A stretch of 64,000 bases of DNA from Comamonas testosteroni (GTDB lineage: Bacteria > Pseudomonadota > Gammaproteobacteria > Burkholderiales > Burkholderiaceae_C), in assembly GCF_014076415.1 (NCBI RefSeq), contig NZ_CP043568.1:1612001-1676000 (forward strand), written 5' to 3'. The position numbers were made by a program, and so were the translations under genes. This document shows positions 27,672 through 36,188 of this stretch, one piece after another. The number at the start of each line of letters is the position of its first letter. Position 1 is the stretch's first letter. The notes below the pieces were generated by a model, which was not told the DNA's origin, made no database searches, and was given only the letters and a program-made list of their open reading frames with translations.

Positions 27672-28731
27672 CGCTGTCGCGCAGGAGCGCGTACGGGCCA
27701 AGCCCGCAGATGTGCTGCGTTATCCCTTTGCGCCGCCGGCATCCGATGGCAGCCATGTGGAGATCGTCCCCGGTCTGCTGTGGCTGCGCATGCCCATGCC
27801 CATGGCTCTGGACCACATCAATGTCTATCTGCTCAGGGACGGCGATGGCTGGGCGGTGGTGGATACAGGGCTGGGAATTCCCGGCACCTTCGAGCTGTGG
27901 GAAAGAATCTTCACGGAGAAGCTGGCTGGCCAGCCGCTGACCCGTGTGGTCTGCACCCACTGTCACTATGACCATGCGGGGGCGGCATGGTGGTTGCAGG
28001 AGCGCTTTGGCGTGCCGCTGCTCATGAGCTATGGCGAGTTCATGATGCTGCGCTCGCTGATGGGGCCGCCGCCCGATCCTCTGCCAGAGGCGCATCGCGA
28101 GTTCTATGCGCGTGCGGGGGTGAGCAGCGAAGAGCTTGACGACATGCTGGCTGCCATGCGCAAGGATCCGTTCATGCCCAGGCAGCCCAGCCACTACCAG
28201 CGCATCCGCCCGGGTGAGGTGCTGCAGATCGGGGAGCGCCGGTGGCGCATTGTGCTGGGCGAGGGACACTCGCCCGAGCATGCCTGTCTGTATTGCGAGG
28301 AAGACGGCATTCTGCTGGCCGGTGATCAGGTGCTGCCGCGCATCACCTCGAATGTGATGGTCAGCCCCATCGAGCCCGAGGGCAATCCGCTCAAACTCTG
28401 GATCGATTCGCTGCATCGTTTGCGTGAGCTGCCAGCCGAGACTTTGGTGCTTCCATCGCACCAGGGCGTTTTCTACGGCCTGCACGAGCGCCTGGAGCAG
28501 GTGCTCGAGCACCATGCCGAGCAGTTTGCACTGCTGACCGGACATCTGGGTCAGGTGGGGCGGGCAACGGCTGCCGAGCTGGTGCCCGTGCTCTTTCCCA
28601 GGCTGCGCAGCCCCGTGGATCGCCTGATGGCCCTAGGGGAAACGATAGCCCATTTGAACCTGCTTCACCAGGATGGAACGCTGCTGCGAACCTCGGGTGA
28701 AGGCAAGATTGCATATTTCTCGTTGGCCTGA
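27664..28731 (+). CDS. MBL-fold metallohydrolase
   Basis: A 355-residue metallo-beta-lactamase-fold hydrolase with an intact metal site: THCHYDHAG near residue 103, a further His near residue 200 (GEGHSPEHA), an Asp in LLAGDQVLP near residue 222, and SHQG near residue 265. It has no signal peptide, so it is likely cytoplasmic. GTG at 27664 overlaps the end of the CoA ligase gene by 8 bp and has GAAGAGG upstream, suggesting translational coupling. Hydrolysis of a thioester or lactone formed in side-chain breakdown is conceivable, but nothing in the sequence names the substrate. Confidence 0.78.
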   Translation: MDSAVAQERVRAKPADVLRYPFAPPASDGSHVEIVPGLLWLRMPMPMALDHINVYLLRDGDGWAVVDTGLGIPGTFELWERIFTEKLAGQPLTRVVCTHCHYDHAGAAWWLQERFGVPLLMSYGEFMMLRSLMGPPPDPLPEAHREFYARAGVSSEELDDMLAAMRKDPFMPRQPSHYQRIRPGEVLQIGERRWRIVLGEGHSPEHACLYCEEDGILLAGDQVLPRITSNVMVSPIEPEGNPLKLWIDSLHRLRELPAETLVLPSHQGVFYGLHERLEQVLEHHAEQFALLTGHLGQVGRATAAELVPVLFPRLRSPVDRLMALGETIAHLNLLHQDGTLLRTSGEGKIAYFSLA

Positions 28732-28743
28732 GGTGAGGAAGCC

Positions 28744-29940
28744 ATGACGGAACTGGAAACATTCAAACAAGAAGTGGCGCAGTGGCTGGAGGAGAACTGC
28801 CCTGCGAGCATGCGCCGGCCCATTGTTTCAGAGGAGATGGTCTGGGGCAGCTCCAGGCTGCAGTTTCTGAATGAGGATCAGAAGCTGTGGTTCGAGCGCA
28901 TGCGCGACCGTGGCTGGTTTGCGCCGTCATGGCCGCGTGAATACGGCGGTGGCGGCCTCTCTCCCAGGGAAGCCCGTATCCTGGACACGGAGATGGCTCG
29001 TCTTGGCTGCCGTCAGCCCCAGTACAACCTGGGCGTGTGGATGCTGGGTCCGGTCCTGGTGGAGGTGGGGACGCATGAGCAAAAGCTCGAGCATCTGGTT
29101 CCCATGATGCGCGGCGAGCAGCGCTGGTGCCAGGGCTTTTCCGAGCCCAATGCCGGCTCGGATCTGGCCAGCCTCAAGACCTCGGCCAGGCGGGTGACGG
29201 ACGAGCAGGGCGAGGCCTATATCGTCAATGGGGGCAAGATCTGGACCTCGGACGGAGACAAGGGCGACTGGATGTATGCGCTGGTGCGCACCAGCAGCGA
29301 AGGCAAGAAGCAGGATGGCATCAGCTTTTTGCTGATCGACATGAAGAGTCCCGGCGTCACGGTCAAGCCCATAGAGCTGATCAGCGGCAAGTCCAGTTTC
29401 TGTCAGGTCTTCTTCGACGACGTGCGGGTGCCTGTGCGGCAGCTTGTGGGCAAGGAGGGCGAAGGTTGGTCGTTGGCCAAAAAGCTGCTTCAGCATGAGC
29501 GTGCTGCCATGTCCAAGTTCACGGAAGGTGGTGCGCCGTCGCACGATGCACTCAAGACCGCTTTGCCCTACATGGTGGACGAGCAGGGACAGATCCGCGA
29601 TGCTGCGCTGCGCGAGAAGCTGGCAGGACTGCTGATGGATGCACAGTCTTTCGCCCTGACCCATCGTCGGGTGACCGAGAAGGCTCTGGCGCGTCAGGAC
29701 GTTGCAGGCCCCTCCAGCATCATGAAGCTGGTGCAGACCGAGCAGGAAGTTGCCAAGTACGAACTGCTGGAGCAGGCGCTGGGCCTGCGCGGTCTGGGCT
29801 GGGATGCAGGCGACGACTTCACAGCAGCTGAGATCGATGTAGGTCGTGCATGGCTGCGCTCCAAGAGCTACACGATTGCCGGCGGAAGTTCGGAAGTGCA
29901 ACTGAACATCATTGCCAAGCGAGTGCTGGAATTGCCCTGA
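28744..29940 (+). CDS. Acyl-CoA dehydrogenase subunit, second pair
   Basis: A 398-residue acyl-CoA dehydrogenase with QGFSEPNAGSDLASLKT near residue 135 (FAD-binding middle domain) and the C-terminal YTIAGGSSEVQLNIIAKRVL. Gly again stands where many family members have the catalytic Glu. The start has GAGGAAGCC upstream and is 12 bp after the MBL gene. With the 30074 product it forms the second heteromeric pair in this run. In cholate degraders the first side-chain cycle (C24 acyl) and the second (C22 acyl) each use a heteromeric enzyme, so this pair probably serves the cycle not served by 21881/24636. Confidence 0.85.
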   Translation: MTELETFKQEVAQWLEENCPASMRRPIVSEEMVWGSSRLQFLNEDQKLWFERMRDRGWFAPSWPREYGGGGLSPREARILDTEMARLGCRQPQYNLGVWMLGPVLVEVGTHEQKLEHLVPMMRGEQRWCQGFSEPNAGSDLASLKTSARRVTDEQGEAYIVNGGKIWTSDGDKGDWMYALVRTSSEGKKQDGISFLLIDMKSPGVTVKPIELISGKSSFCQVFFDDVRVPVRQLVGKEGEGWSLAKKLLQHERAAMSKFTEGGAPSHDALKTALPYMVDEQGQIRDAALREKLAGLLMDAQSFALTHRRVTEKALARQDVAGPSSIMKLVQTEQEVAKYELLEQALGLRGLGWDAGDDFTAAEIDVGRAWLRSKSYTIAGGSSEVQLNIIAKRVLELP

Positions 29941-29991
29941 CCCTCTGAGCCGCCGTGCGGCAACAGCCTTGTTGCGGGGCGACGGGGCTGT

Positions 29992-30016
29992 CTGGGCCCT
30001 TGCTCGCTGTCCCTGA
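29992..30016 (+). repeat. 25-bp intergenic repeat, copy 2
   Basis: Matches 3885-3909 at 24 of 25 positions. A hairpin-rich insert (CGGCAACAG and TTGTTGCGG, about 29958-29976) lies between the shared CTGAGCCGC (29945-29953) and this copy. The element fills most of the 133-bp gap between two dehydrogenase genes. Confidence 0.5.
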
Positions 30017-30073
30017 GCTGGGCGGTATTGGTCGCGCAGGCTGAGGATAACGAATTGAAATGGAGACAAGAAT

Positions 30074-31201
30074 ATGACCATGCTTTTGTCGCAAGAGCAG
30101 GAATTGCTCAAGGACAGTGCTGTTGCCTTTCTCGCGCAGGAAGCGCCCGTGGCCCAGCAGCGCCATCTGCGGGATGACAAGGTGGAGCAGGGCTTTGATA
30201 CGCAGCTGTGGCAGCAGATGGTGGGGATGGGCTGGCCCGTGGCGGTGCTGCCCGAGTCGCATGACGGGCTGGCTGCGGGCTACCTGGGCATGGGCGCCGT
30301 GTTTGAAGCCATCGGGCGAAACCTGTCGGCACAGCCGTTGCTGAGCCAGGCCGTGATCGCACCTGAACTGTTGATTCGCGCCGGCTCCGCGGCTCAGCAG
30401 GCGCAGTGGCTGCCCCTGCTGGCCAGCGGGCAGGCCAGGCTGGCACTGGCTCTGGATGAAAAGTCCGGCCAGCACCTTTCAGCCAGATTGAGCACGGTAG
30501 CCGAGCAGACCGGCAAGGGCTGGTGCCTGAGCGGTGAAAAGGCCTTTGTGATGGATGGCGTGGGCGCCAATGGCTTTGTGGTGCTGGCGGTATCCGGCGA
30601 AGGTGCTCCCGGCCTGTGGCTGGTGCCTGCTGATGCGCAAGGCGTCAGCATCAAACCCATGAGCATGATTGACAGTCGCAACATGGCCCGCGTGCAGTTC
30701 GACAAGGTGGAACTGAGCGCCGATATGGCGTTGGTGGTCCGGCCTGCTGCTCAGGTGCTTGACGAAGTGCTGGACCGAGCCCGGGCCTGCCTGGCGGCAG
30801 AGTCTCTGGGCCTGCTGCGTGAGGTGTTTGATCGTACGGTGACCTATCTGAAGGAGCGCGTTCAGTTTGACGTGCAGATTGGCTCATTCCAGGCATTGCA
30901 GCACCGTGCGGCACGTCTGTATGTGGAACTTGAGCTGCTGGAGAGCTGTGTGCTGGCAGCTTTCGAAGCCATTGATTCCGGTCTGGAGGCCAAGGTGCCC
31001 GAGCTGGTCAGTGTGGCCAAGGCCAAGGCCTCTGACTTGTGCGAGAAGCTGTGCAACGAGGCGATCCAGTTGCATGGCGGCATCGGGGTGACGGATGAAC
31101 TGGATATTGGCCTGTTCTTCAAGCGGGCACGCGTTTTGCAGCGCCTGCTGGGCGACGGTGGCTATCACCGCAACCGCTTTGCACAATTGAAAGGTTTCTG
31201 A
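30074..31201 (+). CDS. Acyl-CoA dehydrogenase partner subunit
   Basis: A 375-residue acyl-CoA dehydrogenase-fold protein with a degenerate middle domain. The C-terminal domain keeps KERVQFDVQIGSFQALQHRAA near residue 256 and LHGGIGVTDELDIGLFFKRA near residue 335. It lacks the GGSSE-type tail of the 28744 product, which fits two unlike subunits building shared FAD sites. TGGAGACAAGAAT precedes the start. A repeat-filled gap separates it from 28744, while the next gene starts 1 bp after its stop. It probably forms the heterotetramer that dehydrogenates a steroid acyl-CoA; the chain length is undetermined. Confidence 0.82.
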   Translation: MTMLLSQEQELLKDSAVAFLAQEAPVAQQRHLRDDKVEQGFDTQLWQQMVGMGWPVAVLPESHDGLAAGYLGMGAVFEAIGRNLSAQPLLSQAVIAPELLIRAGSAAQQAQWLPLLASGQARLALALDEKSGQHLSARLSTVAEQTGKGWCLSGEKAFVMDGVGANGFVVLAVSGEGAPGLWLVPADAQGVSIKPMSMIDSRNMARVQFDKVELSADMALVVRPAAQVLDEVLDRARACLAAESLGLLREVFDRTVTYLKERVQFDVQIGSFQALQHRAARLYVELELLESCVLAAFEAIDSGLEAKVPELVSVAKAKASDLCEKLCNEAIQLHGGIGVTDELDIGLFFKRARVLQRLLGDGGYHRNRFAQLKGF

Positions 31202-31202
31202 G

Positions 31203-32909
31203 ATGAGCGATGCCTTGGTTTCCATGGGTGAAAAGATCAGGAGCATTCGTGCGCAGCTGACTTCGCCGGGCGCACCTTTTGAAGTGCATCAGGTCACGCT
31301 GTCCGATGGACGCAGCGTGGCAGCCTATCGCAATGCCTTTCAGAATCTCGCGCAGGTAATCGATGCCGGCCGGGCTCATGGTGCGGCCGAGTTCATGGTC
31401 TATGGCGATGACCGATGGACCTTTGACAGGTTTTTTGCAGCAGCCGATGCGCTGGCCAGTCGCTTGCAAAAGCAGCGCGGTCTCAAGTCCGGCGACCGGG
31501 TGGCCATAGCCATGCGCAACCGTCCCGAATGGGCTGTGGCTTTTGCTGCCATAGCCTTGCTCGGCGCAGTGCCGGTGCCTTTGAACAGCTTTGGCCTGAG
31601 CAGCGAGCTGATGGCCAATCTGGAGGACACCCGGCCGGTGATGCTGATCTGTGATGCGGACCGCCATGCTCGCATCAGGGAGGCTATTGCGCAGACGGCC
31701 ATCAAGACGGTGGTGGTGGATGGCGAGGGGGGCGATATCAGCTGGTCGGAGTTGATCGCAGGCGGTCATGATGGCTTCGTGCCCCCGCAGCTGAGTGCCG
31801 ATGAGCCTGCGCTGATTCTGTTCACTTCGGGCGCCACCAGCCGGGCCAAAGGCGTGGAATCCACCCACCGCGCCGTGTGCCAGGGCATCTTCAATATTGA
31901 CTTCATCGGTGCAGTGGCAGCCATGACTTCGCCGGATGCGATTGCCGCCATCATGGCGCGCCAGCTCCAGCCAACGACCTTGTCGGCAGTTCCTCTGTTC
32001 CATGTCAGCGGACTGCATGCGCAGCTGCTGGTCAGCCTGCGCCATGGCCGCCGTCTGATCTTTATTCATCGCTGGGAGCCTGAGAAGGCAGTCGAGCTGA
32101 TTCGCAAGGAAAAGGTCACGCAGTTCAATGGTGCGCCCAGCATGGTGCAGCAACTCATTGGTCTGCCCGGCTTCGAGCTGCCTGAGAGTTCTGGCAACCT
32201 CTCCGGTGTAGGATTTGGCGGAGCGGGCCTGCACCCGCGCCTGATCGATGAGGTGTTGGCCAAGTTCAGGGGGCGCATGTCCGGCATTGGATTTGGTCTG
32301 ACCGAATCCAATGGCGTCTGCGCAGGCAGCTCGGGGCGAATGTTCGAGGCGCATCCGCGCAGCTCGGGGGTGCTGTCGCCCATCATCGAGGTACGAATTG
32401 CAGACCTGGATGGCACAGCCCTGCCTATCGGCGAGCCCGGTGAGATCTGGCTGCGTGGCGTGACTCTGATGGAGCGCTATTGCGGTGATGCCGAGGCCAC
32501 AGCCAAAGCCATGCAGGGCGGCTGGTTCCACACCGGAGACATAGGCGTTCTGGACGATGAAGGCTTTTTGACCATCGTCGACCGCATCAAGGACGTGATC
32601 AACCGCAGCGGTGAAAAGATTGCTGCGGCGGAGGTCGAGGCCTGTCTGCTGCAGCATGAGGCACTGGAGGAGGCTGCTGTGTTCTCCATGCCGCATGAGG
32701 TCACGGGCGAGCAGGTCGTTGCCGTGGTGGTCGGAAAGTCCGGGAGTCAGGTGACTCCCGAGCTGCTTCGCGAGTTCGTGGCACAGCGCCTGGCGGGCTA
32801 CAAGGTTCCCGGCCGGATCGTTGTGCGCGCGGAGCCTTTGCCTCGCAATCCTGCCGGCAAGATGCTCAAGGCATCGATTCGCAAGGAGTGCGCTCACCTG
32901 CTGACCTGA
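31203..32909 (+). CDS. Acyl-CoA/steroid-CoA ligase (ANL family) with unusual AMP-binding loop
   Basis: A 568-residue AMP-forming ligase. The phosphate-binding loop is LFTSGATSRAKGVESTH near residue 205 rather than SGTTGxPKG; the Lys is kept. IGFGLTESNG near residue 360, HTGDIG near residue 442, and IKDVINRSGEKIAAAEVE near residue 465 complete the family motifs, and the catalytic Lys region PAGKMLKASIRKE is at the C-terminus. It starts 1 bp after the dehydrogenase stop and ends the operon before a terminator. It would activate a steroid acid with CoA. Two ligases in one operon fit the two activations needed when an aldehyde intermediate resets the side chain. Confidence 0.82.
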   Translation: MSDALVSMGEKIRSIRAQLTSPGAPFEVHQVTLSDGRSVAAYRNAFQNLAQVIDAGRAHGAAEFMVYGDDRWTFDRFFAAADALASRLQKQRGLKSGDRVAIAMRNRPEWAVAFAAIALLGAVPVPLNSFGLSSELMANLEDTRPVMLICDADRHARIREAIAQTAIKTVVVDGEGGDISWSELIAGGHDGFVPPQLSADEPALILFTSGATSRAKGVESTHRAVCQGIFNIDFIGAVAAMTSPDAIAAIMARQLQPTTLSAVPLFHVSGLHAQLLVSLRHGRRLIFIHRWEPEKAVELIRKEKVTQFNGAPSMVQQLIGLPGFELPESSGNLSGVGFGGAGLHPRLIDEVLAKFRGRMSGIGFGLTESNGVCAGSSGRMFEAHPRSSGVLSPIIEVRIADLDGTALPIGEPGEIWLRGVTLMERYCGDAEATAKAMQGGWFHTGDIGVLDDEGFLTIVDRIKDVINRSGEKIAAAEVEACLLQHEALEEAAVFSMPHEVTGEQVVAVVVGKSGSQVTPELLREFVAQRLAGYKVPGRIVVRAEPLPRNPAGKMLKASIRKECAHLLT

Positions 32910-32953
32910 TTCACGGAATCGGGTGGTCCTAGGACTTTCCCGATCACGCTCCG

Positions 32954-32991
32954 AAAACCTGCTGCTGCTTCGCGCACCAGCAGGTTTTTTT
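32954..32991 (+). terminator. Intrinsic terminator of the side-chain operon
   Basis: AACCTGCTG (32956-32964), 13-base loop, CAGCAGGTT (32978-32986), then a T-run to 32991. It is 47 bp after the ligase stop and closes the run that begins at 20111. Confidence 0.85.
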
Positions 32992-33045
32992 CATTCGTGG
33001 AAGCGCTTCATGTGACCCATGTGGACTAGGTCGCTAGGGTCTGTC

Positions 33046-33065
33046 AGTAGTCAACTCAGACGATG
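33046..33065. promoter_or_regulatory. Candidate steroid-regulon operator, site G
   Basis: AGTAGTC (33046-33052), spacer AACTCA, GACGATG (33059-33065). The core matches 9 of 10, with A in place of C in the left half as at sites D and F. It lies 126 bp before the DUF1329 gene. TGGACTAG just upstream (33022-33029) recurs near 51581. Confidence 0.55.
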
Positions 33066-33191
33066 GTTGAAGAGACCTGCTGACGCAGTATGCAACTGCC
33101 TGCAAACGGCAAAACCAATGGGGTGATGCGAGGCAATGTACCTCGTTTGTAGCACCCGCCAAAAAAAAGTTCTAGAACCTAGGAGACAGAG

Positions 33192-34571
33192 ATGAAGTTT
33201 GTGACAGCCAAGACTCAACTCGCAGCGGCAGTGGGTTTGATGGTGGCGACATCGGTATGGGCGAAGGTGCCGGCGAACGAGGCAGAACAGCTGGGCAAGG
33301 AATTGACATGCGTGGGTGCCATCAAGGCCGGCAACAAGGAAGGCACGATTCCTGAGTTCACAGGCAAATGGGTCGGCGCCCCTGCGGGCGTGGCTCATGT
33401 GCAATCCAGCGGCAAGCACCCCGTGGATCTCTATGCCGATGAAAAACCACTGTTCGTGATCACTGCAGAGAACATGGAAAAGTATGGCGACAAGCTCAGT
33501 GCCGGTCAGAAAGCCATGTTTCAGAAGTATTCCAAGACCATGCAGATTCCGGTCTACAAGGGGCATCGCGATTTCCGCTACACCGATGAGGTGTGCACAG
33601 TGTTGAAGAAGAATGCCCTGGAGTCGGAGGTCGTCGACAACGGCATGGGAGTCAAGGGTAGCTTTGGTGCGATCAACTTCCCCATCCCCAAGAACGGGCA
33701 GGAAGTGATCTGGAACAACCTGCTGCCCACGCGTGCCTACAACGAGCACATTGTTCGCGATATGGCGAATGTGATGTCCGATGGATCCATTGCCTGGGGG
33801 CGTCAGGAGAACATCAATCTGAGCTTGGACAACCAGCCCTCCAACCTTGGCAAGCCTGTGGAAGGTGTGATGGCCTACACCCGCACCAGAACGCTGGCTC
33901 CCGAGCGTGAAAAGGGCGGCGTGACCCACTCGGTGGAGCCCGTCAATTTCGGCAAGAACAAGCGCCTGGCCTGGAGCTACGACCCCGGTACACGCCGTGT
34001 GCGCCAGGTGCCCGAATATGGCTTCGACCAGCCCATGGCCGGCACCGGCGGCAAGATGACCATCGACTCGGATCGTCTCTTCAACGGCTCGCCGGAGCGC
34101 TACAGCTGGAAGCTGCTGGGCAAGAAGGAGATGTATATCCCCGCCAACAACTACAAGATCCATCAGCCCACGGTGAAGTACGCAGACCTGCTCAAGCCCG
34201 GTCATGCCAACCCCGACTTCATGCGCTACGAGCTGCGCAGAGTCTGGGCCGTGGAAGGCACGCTGAAGGACGGTTTCCGACATGTCTATGGCAAGCGTGT
34301 GCTGTTCGTGGACGAGGACACCGGCCAGGCCGTGGCAGCGGACATGTACGACGCGCGTGGCCAGCTGTGGCAGCACGCCTTCATCAACTACTACTACTCC
34401 TTTGACATCAAGGCCTGGCATGCAGGCACGTCCTTCTATCACGACCTGAATTCCGGCGGCTACATGGGCTACAACCTTTTTCAGGAGCGTCCCCAAGGTC
34501 CCGTCCTGAACAAGGGTGATCTCGTGCCCGCCATGTTCACGCCAGAAGCCGCCCGCAACGCGGGCAACTAA
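33192..34571 (+). CDS. DUF1329 exported protein, probable outer-membrane lipid/steroid trafficking
   Basis: A 459-residue exported protein with a cleavable signal peptide (QLAAAVGLMVATSVWA, cut near residue 24). The mature part has the DUF1329 features: PEFTGKW near residue 55, repeated aromatic strands, and a WQHAFINYYYSFDIKAWHAG segment near residue 395. The fold is LolA/LolB-like in related entries, which would suit binding of a hydrophobic ligand in the periplasm. The start has CTAGGAGACAGAG upstream. A DUF1302 outer-membrane gene follows 23 bp later. The two families, with RND and YCF48 proteins, recur near steroid and hydrophobic-compound catabolic genes, so a transport role is plausible but unproven. 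Confidence 0.85.
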   Translation: MKFVTAKTQLAAAVGLMVATSVWAKVPANEAEQLGKELTCVGAIKAGNKEGTIPEFTGKWVGAPAGVAHVQSSGKHPVDLYADEKPLFVITAENMEKYGDKLSAGQKAMFQKYSKTMQIPVYKGHRDFRYTDEVCTVLKKNALESEVVDNGMGVKGSFGAINFPIPKNGQEVIWNNLLPTRAYNEHIVRDMANVMSDGSIAWGRQENINLSLDNQPSNLGKPVEGVMAYTRTRTLAPEREKGGVTHSVEPVNFGKNKRLAWSYDPGTRRVRQVPEYGFDQPMAGTGGKMTIDSDRLFNGSPERYSWKLLGKKEMYIPANNYKIHQPTVKYADLLKPGHANPDFMRYELRRVWAVEGTLKDGFRHVYGKRVLFVDEDTGQAVAADMYDARGQLWQHAFINYYYSFDIKAWHAGTSFYHDLNSGGYMGYNLFQERPQGPVLNKGDLVPAMFTPEAARNAGN

Positions 34572-34594
34572 GTTTTATCAACGAGCGACTCATT

Positions 34595-36118
34595 ATGAAA
34601 AACAATATGAAGAAACTCACTCCCATCGCAGTGGCGGCGCTGCTGTCCCTGGGCATGGGAGCGGTTCAAGCGGGGGAGACTATCGAGCTGGGAGATGGCC
34701 TTAAGTTCGACTGGCGTCTGAACGTGAGCTATGGCCTGGGTGTTCGCCTGGATAACTCATCTCCGGTGCTGAACACGGACGGCAACAACAATTTCAAGAA
34801 AGGTGCACTGACGGCGAACCGCCTGGGCGCAGTCTGGGAGAGCAAGCTGTCAAAAGGCGACAGCGGCTTTGTGCTGAATGCCAGCACCTTCTATGACGAC
34901 GTCTATCACCAGCGCAACGACAACAAGGGCCCGATCAGCACGGCTGGTCCCGTGGACGAGTTCAACTCTGCTGCCAAGCGCTATGGTGGCGGCTACTCAC
35001 GCCTTCTGGATACCTACGCCTACACCAGCTTCAACATGGGCGAGACCCGTGCCACGGTGCGCCTGGGCAAGCAGGTGGTGAACTGGGGCGAGTCCATGTA
35101 CTTTGCCAATATCGCTGCGGCCCAGGGACCCAGCGATGCAGCAAAGGCAGCTTCGCCTGGCGCTGAGGTCAAGGAAATTCTGCTGCCTGAAGACCAGATC
35201 TCGGCTTCGCTGGAAGTCAGTCCCAAGCTCTCGCTGCTGGGCCACTATCAGTTCGGCTTCCATGAAACATTGCTGCCGGCTCCCGGCATGTACACCAGCA
35301 CCAGCAATGCCCTGGGCCCTGGTGCCTCCTGCCTGGGCGTCTACAACGGTGCGACCTGCCGCGGCCTGCGACGCGGTACCGACATCCGGCCCAGCAGCTC
35401 GGGTCAGTGGGGTATCGGTGGTCGCTACCGCGTCACCGACGAGACGGAAGTCGGTCTGTACTACCTGAACTACAACGACCGCACTCCATCGCTGGTCGTG
35501 AACATGAATGGTGCGATACCGACCGGCTATCAGGTTCGCTATTTCGACGATATCAAGATGCTGGGAACGACGGTCAGCACGACCTTCGGAAAGTTCTCTG
35601 CATTTGGTGAAGCCAGCTATCGCAAGGGTACGCCAGTGCTCAACGGCAATGGTGTGGCGGTGCGTGGCGATGTGGTGCAGGGCAACGTGGGCGGTATCTT
35701 CAATATCGGTCGTACCGGTATCGCGGACGACATGTCCCTGGCTGCCGAAATTTCCGGCTCTCGCGTGATCAGTGTGGCCGATGGAAGCTCTACCGATAAC
35801 CTGAGCTTCAAGACCCGCAACTCTCTGGTGGCCGGTGCGACCCTGACGCTGGGCTACCCCGGCATCTTCGAAGGCTGGGATCTGAGCATCCCCATCAGCT
35901 ACCAGTCGCAACTGCGCGGCCGTTCTCTGGTCGGCACCTTCGGCGGCGGCCAGAGCGACAGCCGGTTGAGCATTGGCGCGACTTTTGTTCGCAAGAGCAA
36001 TTTCTCGATCAACGTGGCCTACATCAACTACCTGGGCAATCCTTCTGCCGATTCCCTGCGTGCACGTCCGCTGGCCGACCGCGACCAACTGTCTGTGACC
36101 GCCAAGTACTCGTTCTGA
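34595..36118 (+). CDS. DUF1302 outer-membrane beta-barrel protein
   Basis: A 507-residue protein with a signal peptide (KKLTPIAVAALLSLGMGAVQA, cleaved near residue 26). Many alternating strands follow, and the chain ends in YSF, the aromatic C-terminus used for barrel assembly. Internal features include LGKQVVNWGESMYFAN near residue 155, a DUF1302 hallmark. ATG at 34607 is an alternative start. It follows the DUF1329 gene by 23 bp, and a terminator comes directly after. The likely role is passage of a steroid or related hydrophobic substrate across the outer membrane, inferred from family and context. Confidence 0.88.
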   Translation: MKNNMKKLTPIAVAALLSLGMGAVQAGETIELGDGLKFDWRLNVSYGLGVRLDNSSPVLNTDGNNNFKKGALTANRLGAVWESKLSKGDSGFVLNASTFYDDVYHQRNDNKGPISTAGPVDEFNSAAKRYGGGYSRLLDTYAYTSFNMGETRATVRLGKQVVNWGESMYFANIAAAQGPSDAAKAASPGAEVKEILLPEDQISASLEVSPKLSLLGHYQFGFHETLLPAPGMYTSTSNALGPGASCLGVYNGATCRGLRRGTDIRPSSSGQWGIGGRYRVTDETEVGLYYLNYNDRTPSLVVNMNGAIPTGYQVRYFDDIKMLGTTVSTTFGKFSAFGEASYRKGTPVLNGNGVAVRGDVVQGNVGGIFNIGRTGIADDMSLAAEISGSRVISVADGSSTDNLSFKTRNSLVAGATLTLGYPGIFEGWDLSIPISYQSQLRGRSLVGTFGGGQSDSRLSIGATFVRKSNFSINVAYINYLGNPSADSLRARPLADRDQLSVTAKYSF

Positions 36119-36142
36119 ACCACACCAACGAGCCAACACCAC

Positions 36143-36166
36143 AAAGCCCGGCTCTCCGGGCTTTTG
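36143..36166 (+). terminator. Intrinsic terminator after DUF1302 gene
   Basis: AAAGCCCGG (36143-36151), loop CTCT, CCGGGCTTT (36156-36164), then TG. It is 24 bp past the stop codon. Confidence 0.85.
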
Positions 36167-36188
36167 TGTTTGAAAGGGGCGCAAGCGA

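Noticed and set aside
32910..33045. Possible small gene between the ligase terminator and site G
   Set aside because: No frame with a ribosome site and coding composition; only the terminator and promoter elements were found.
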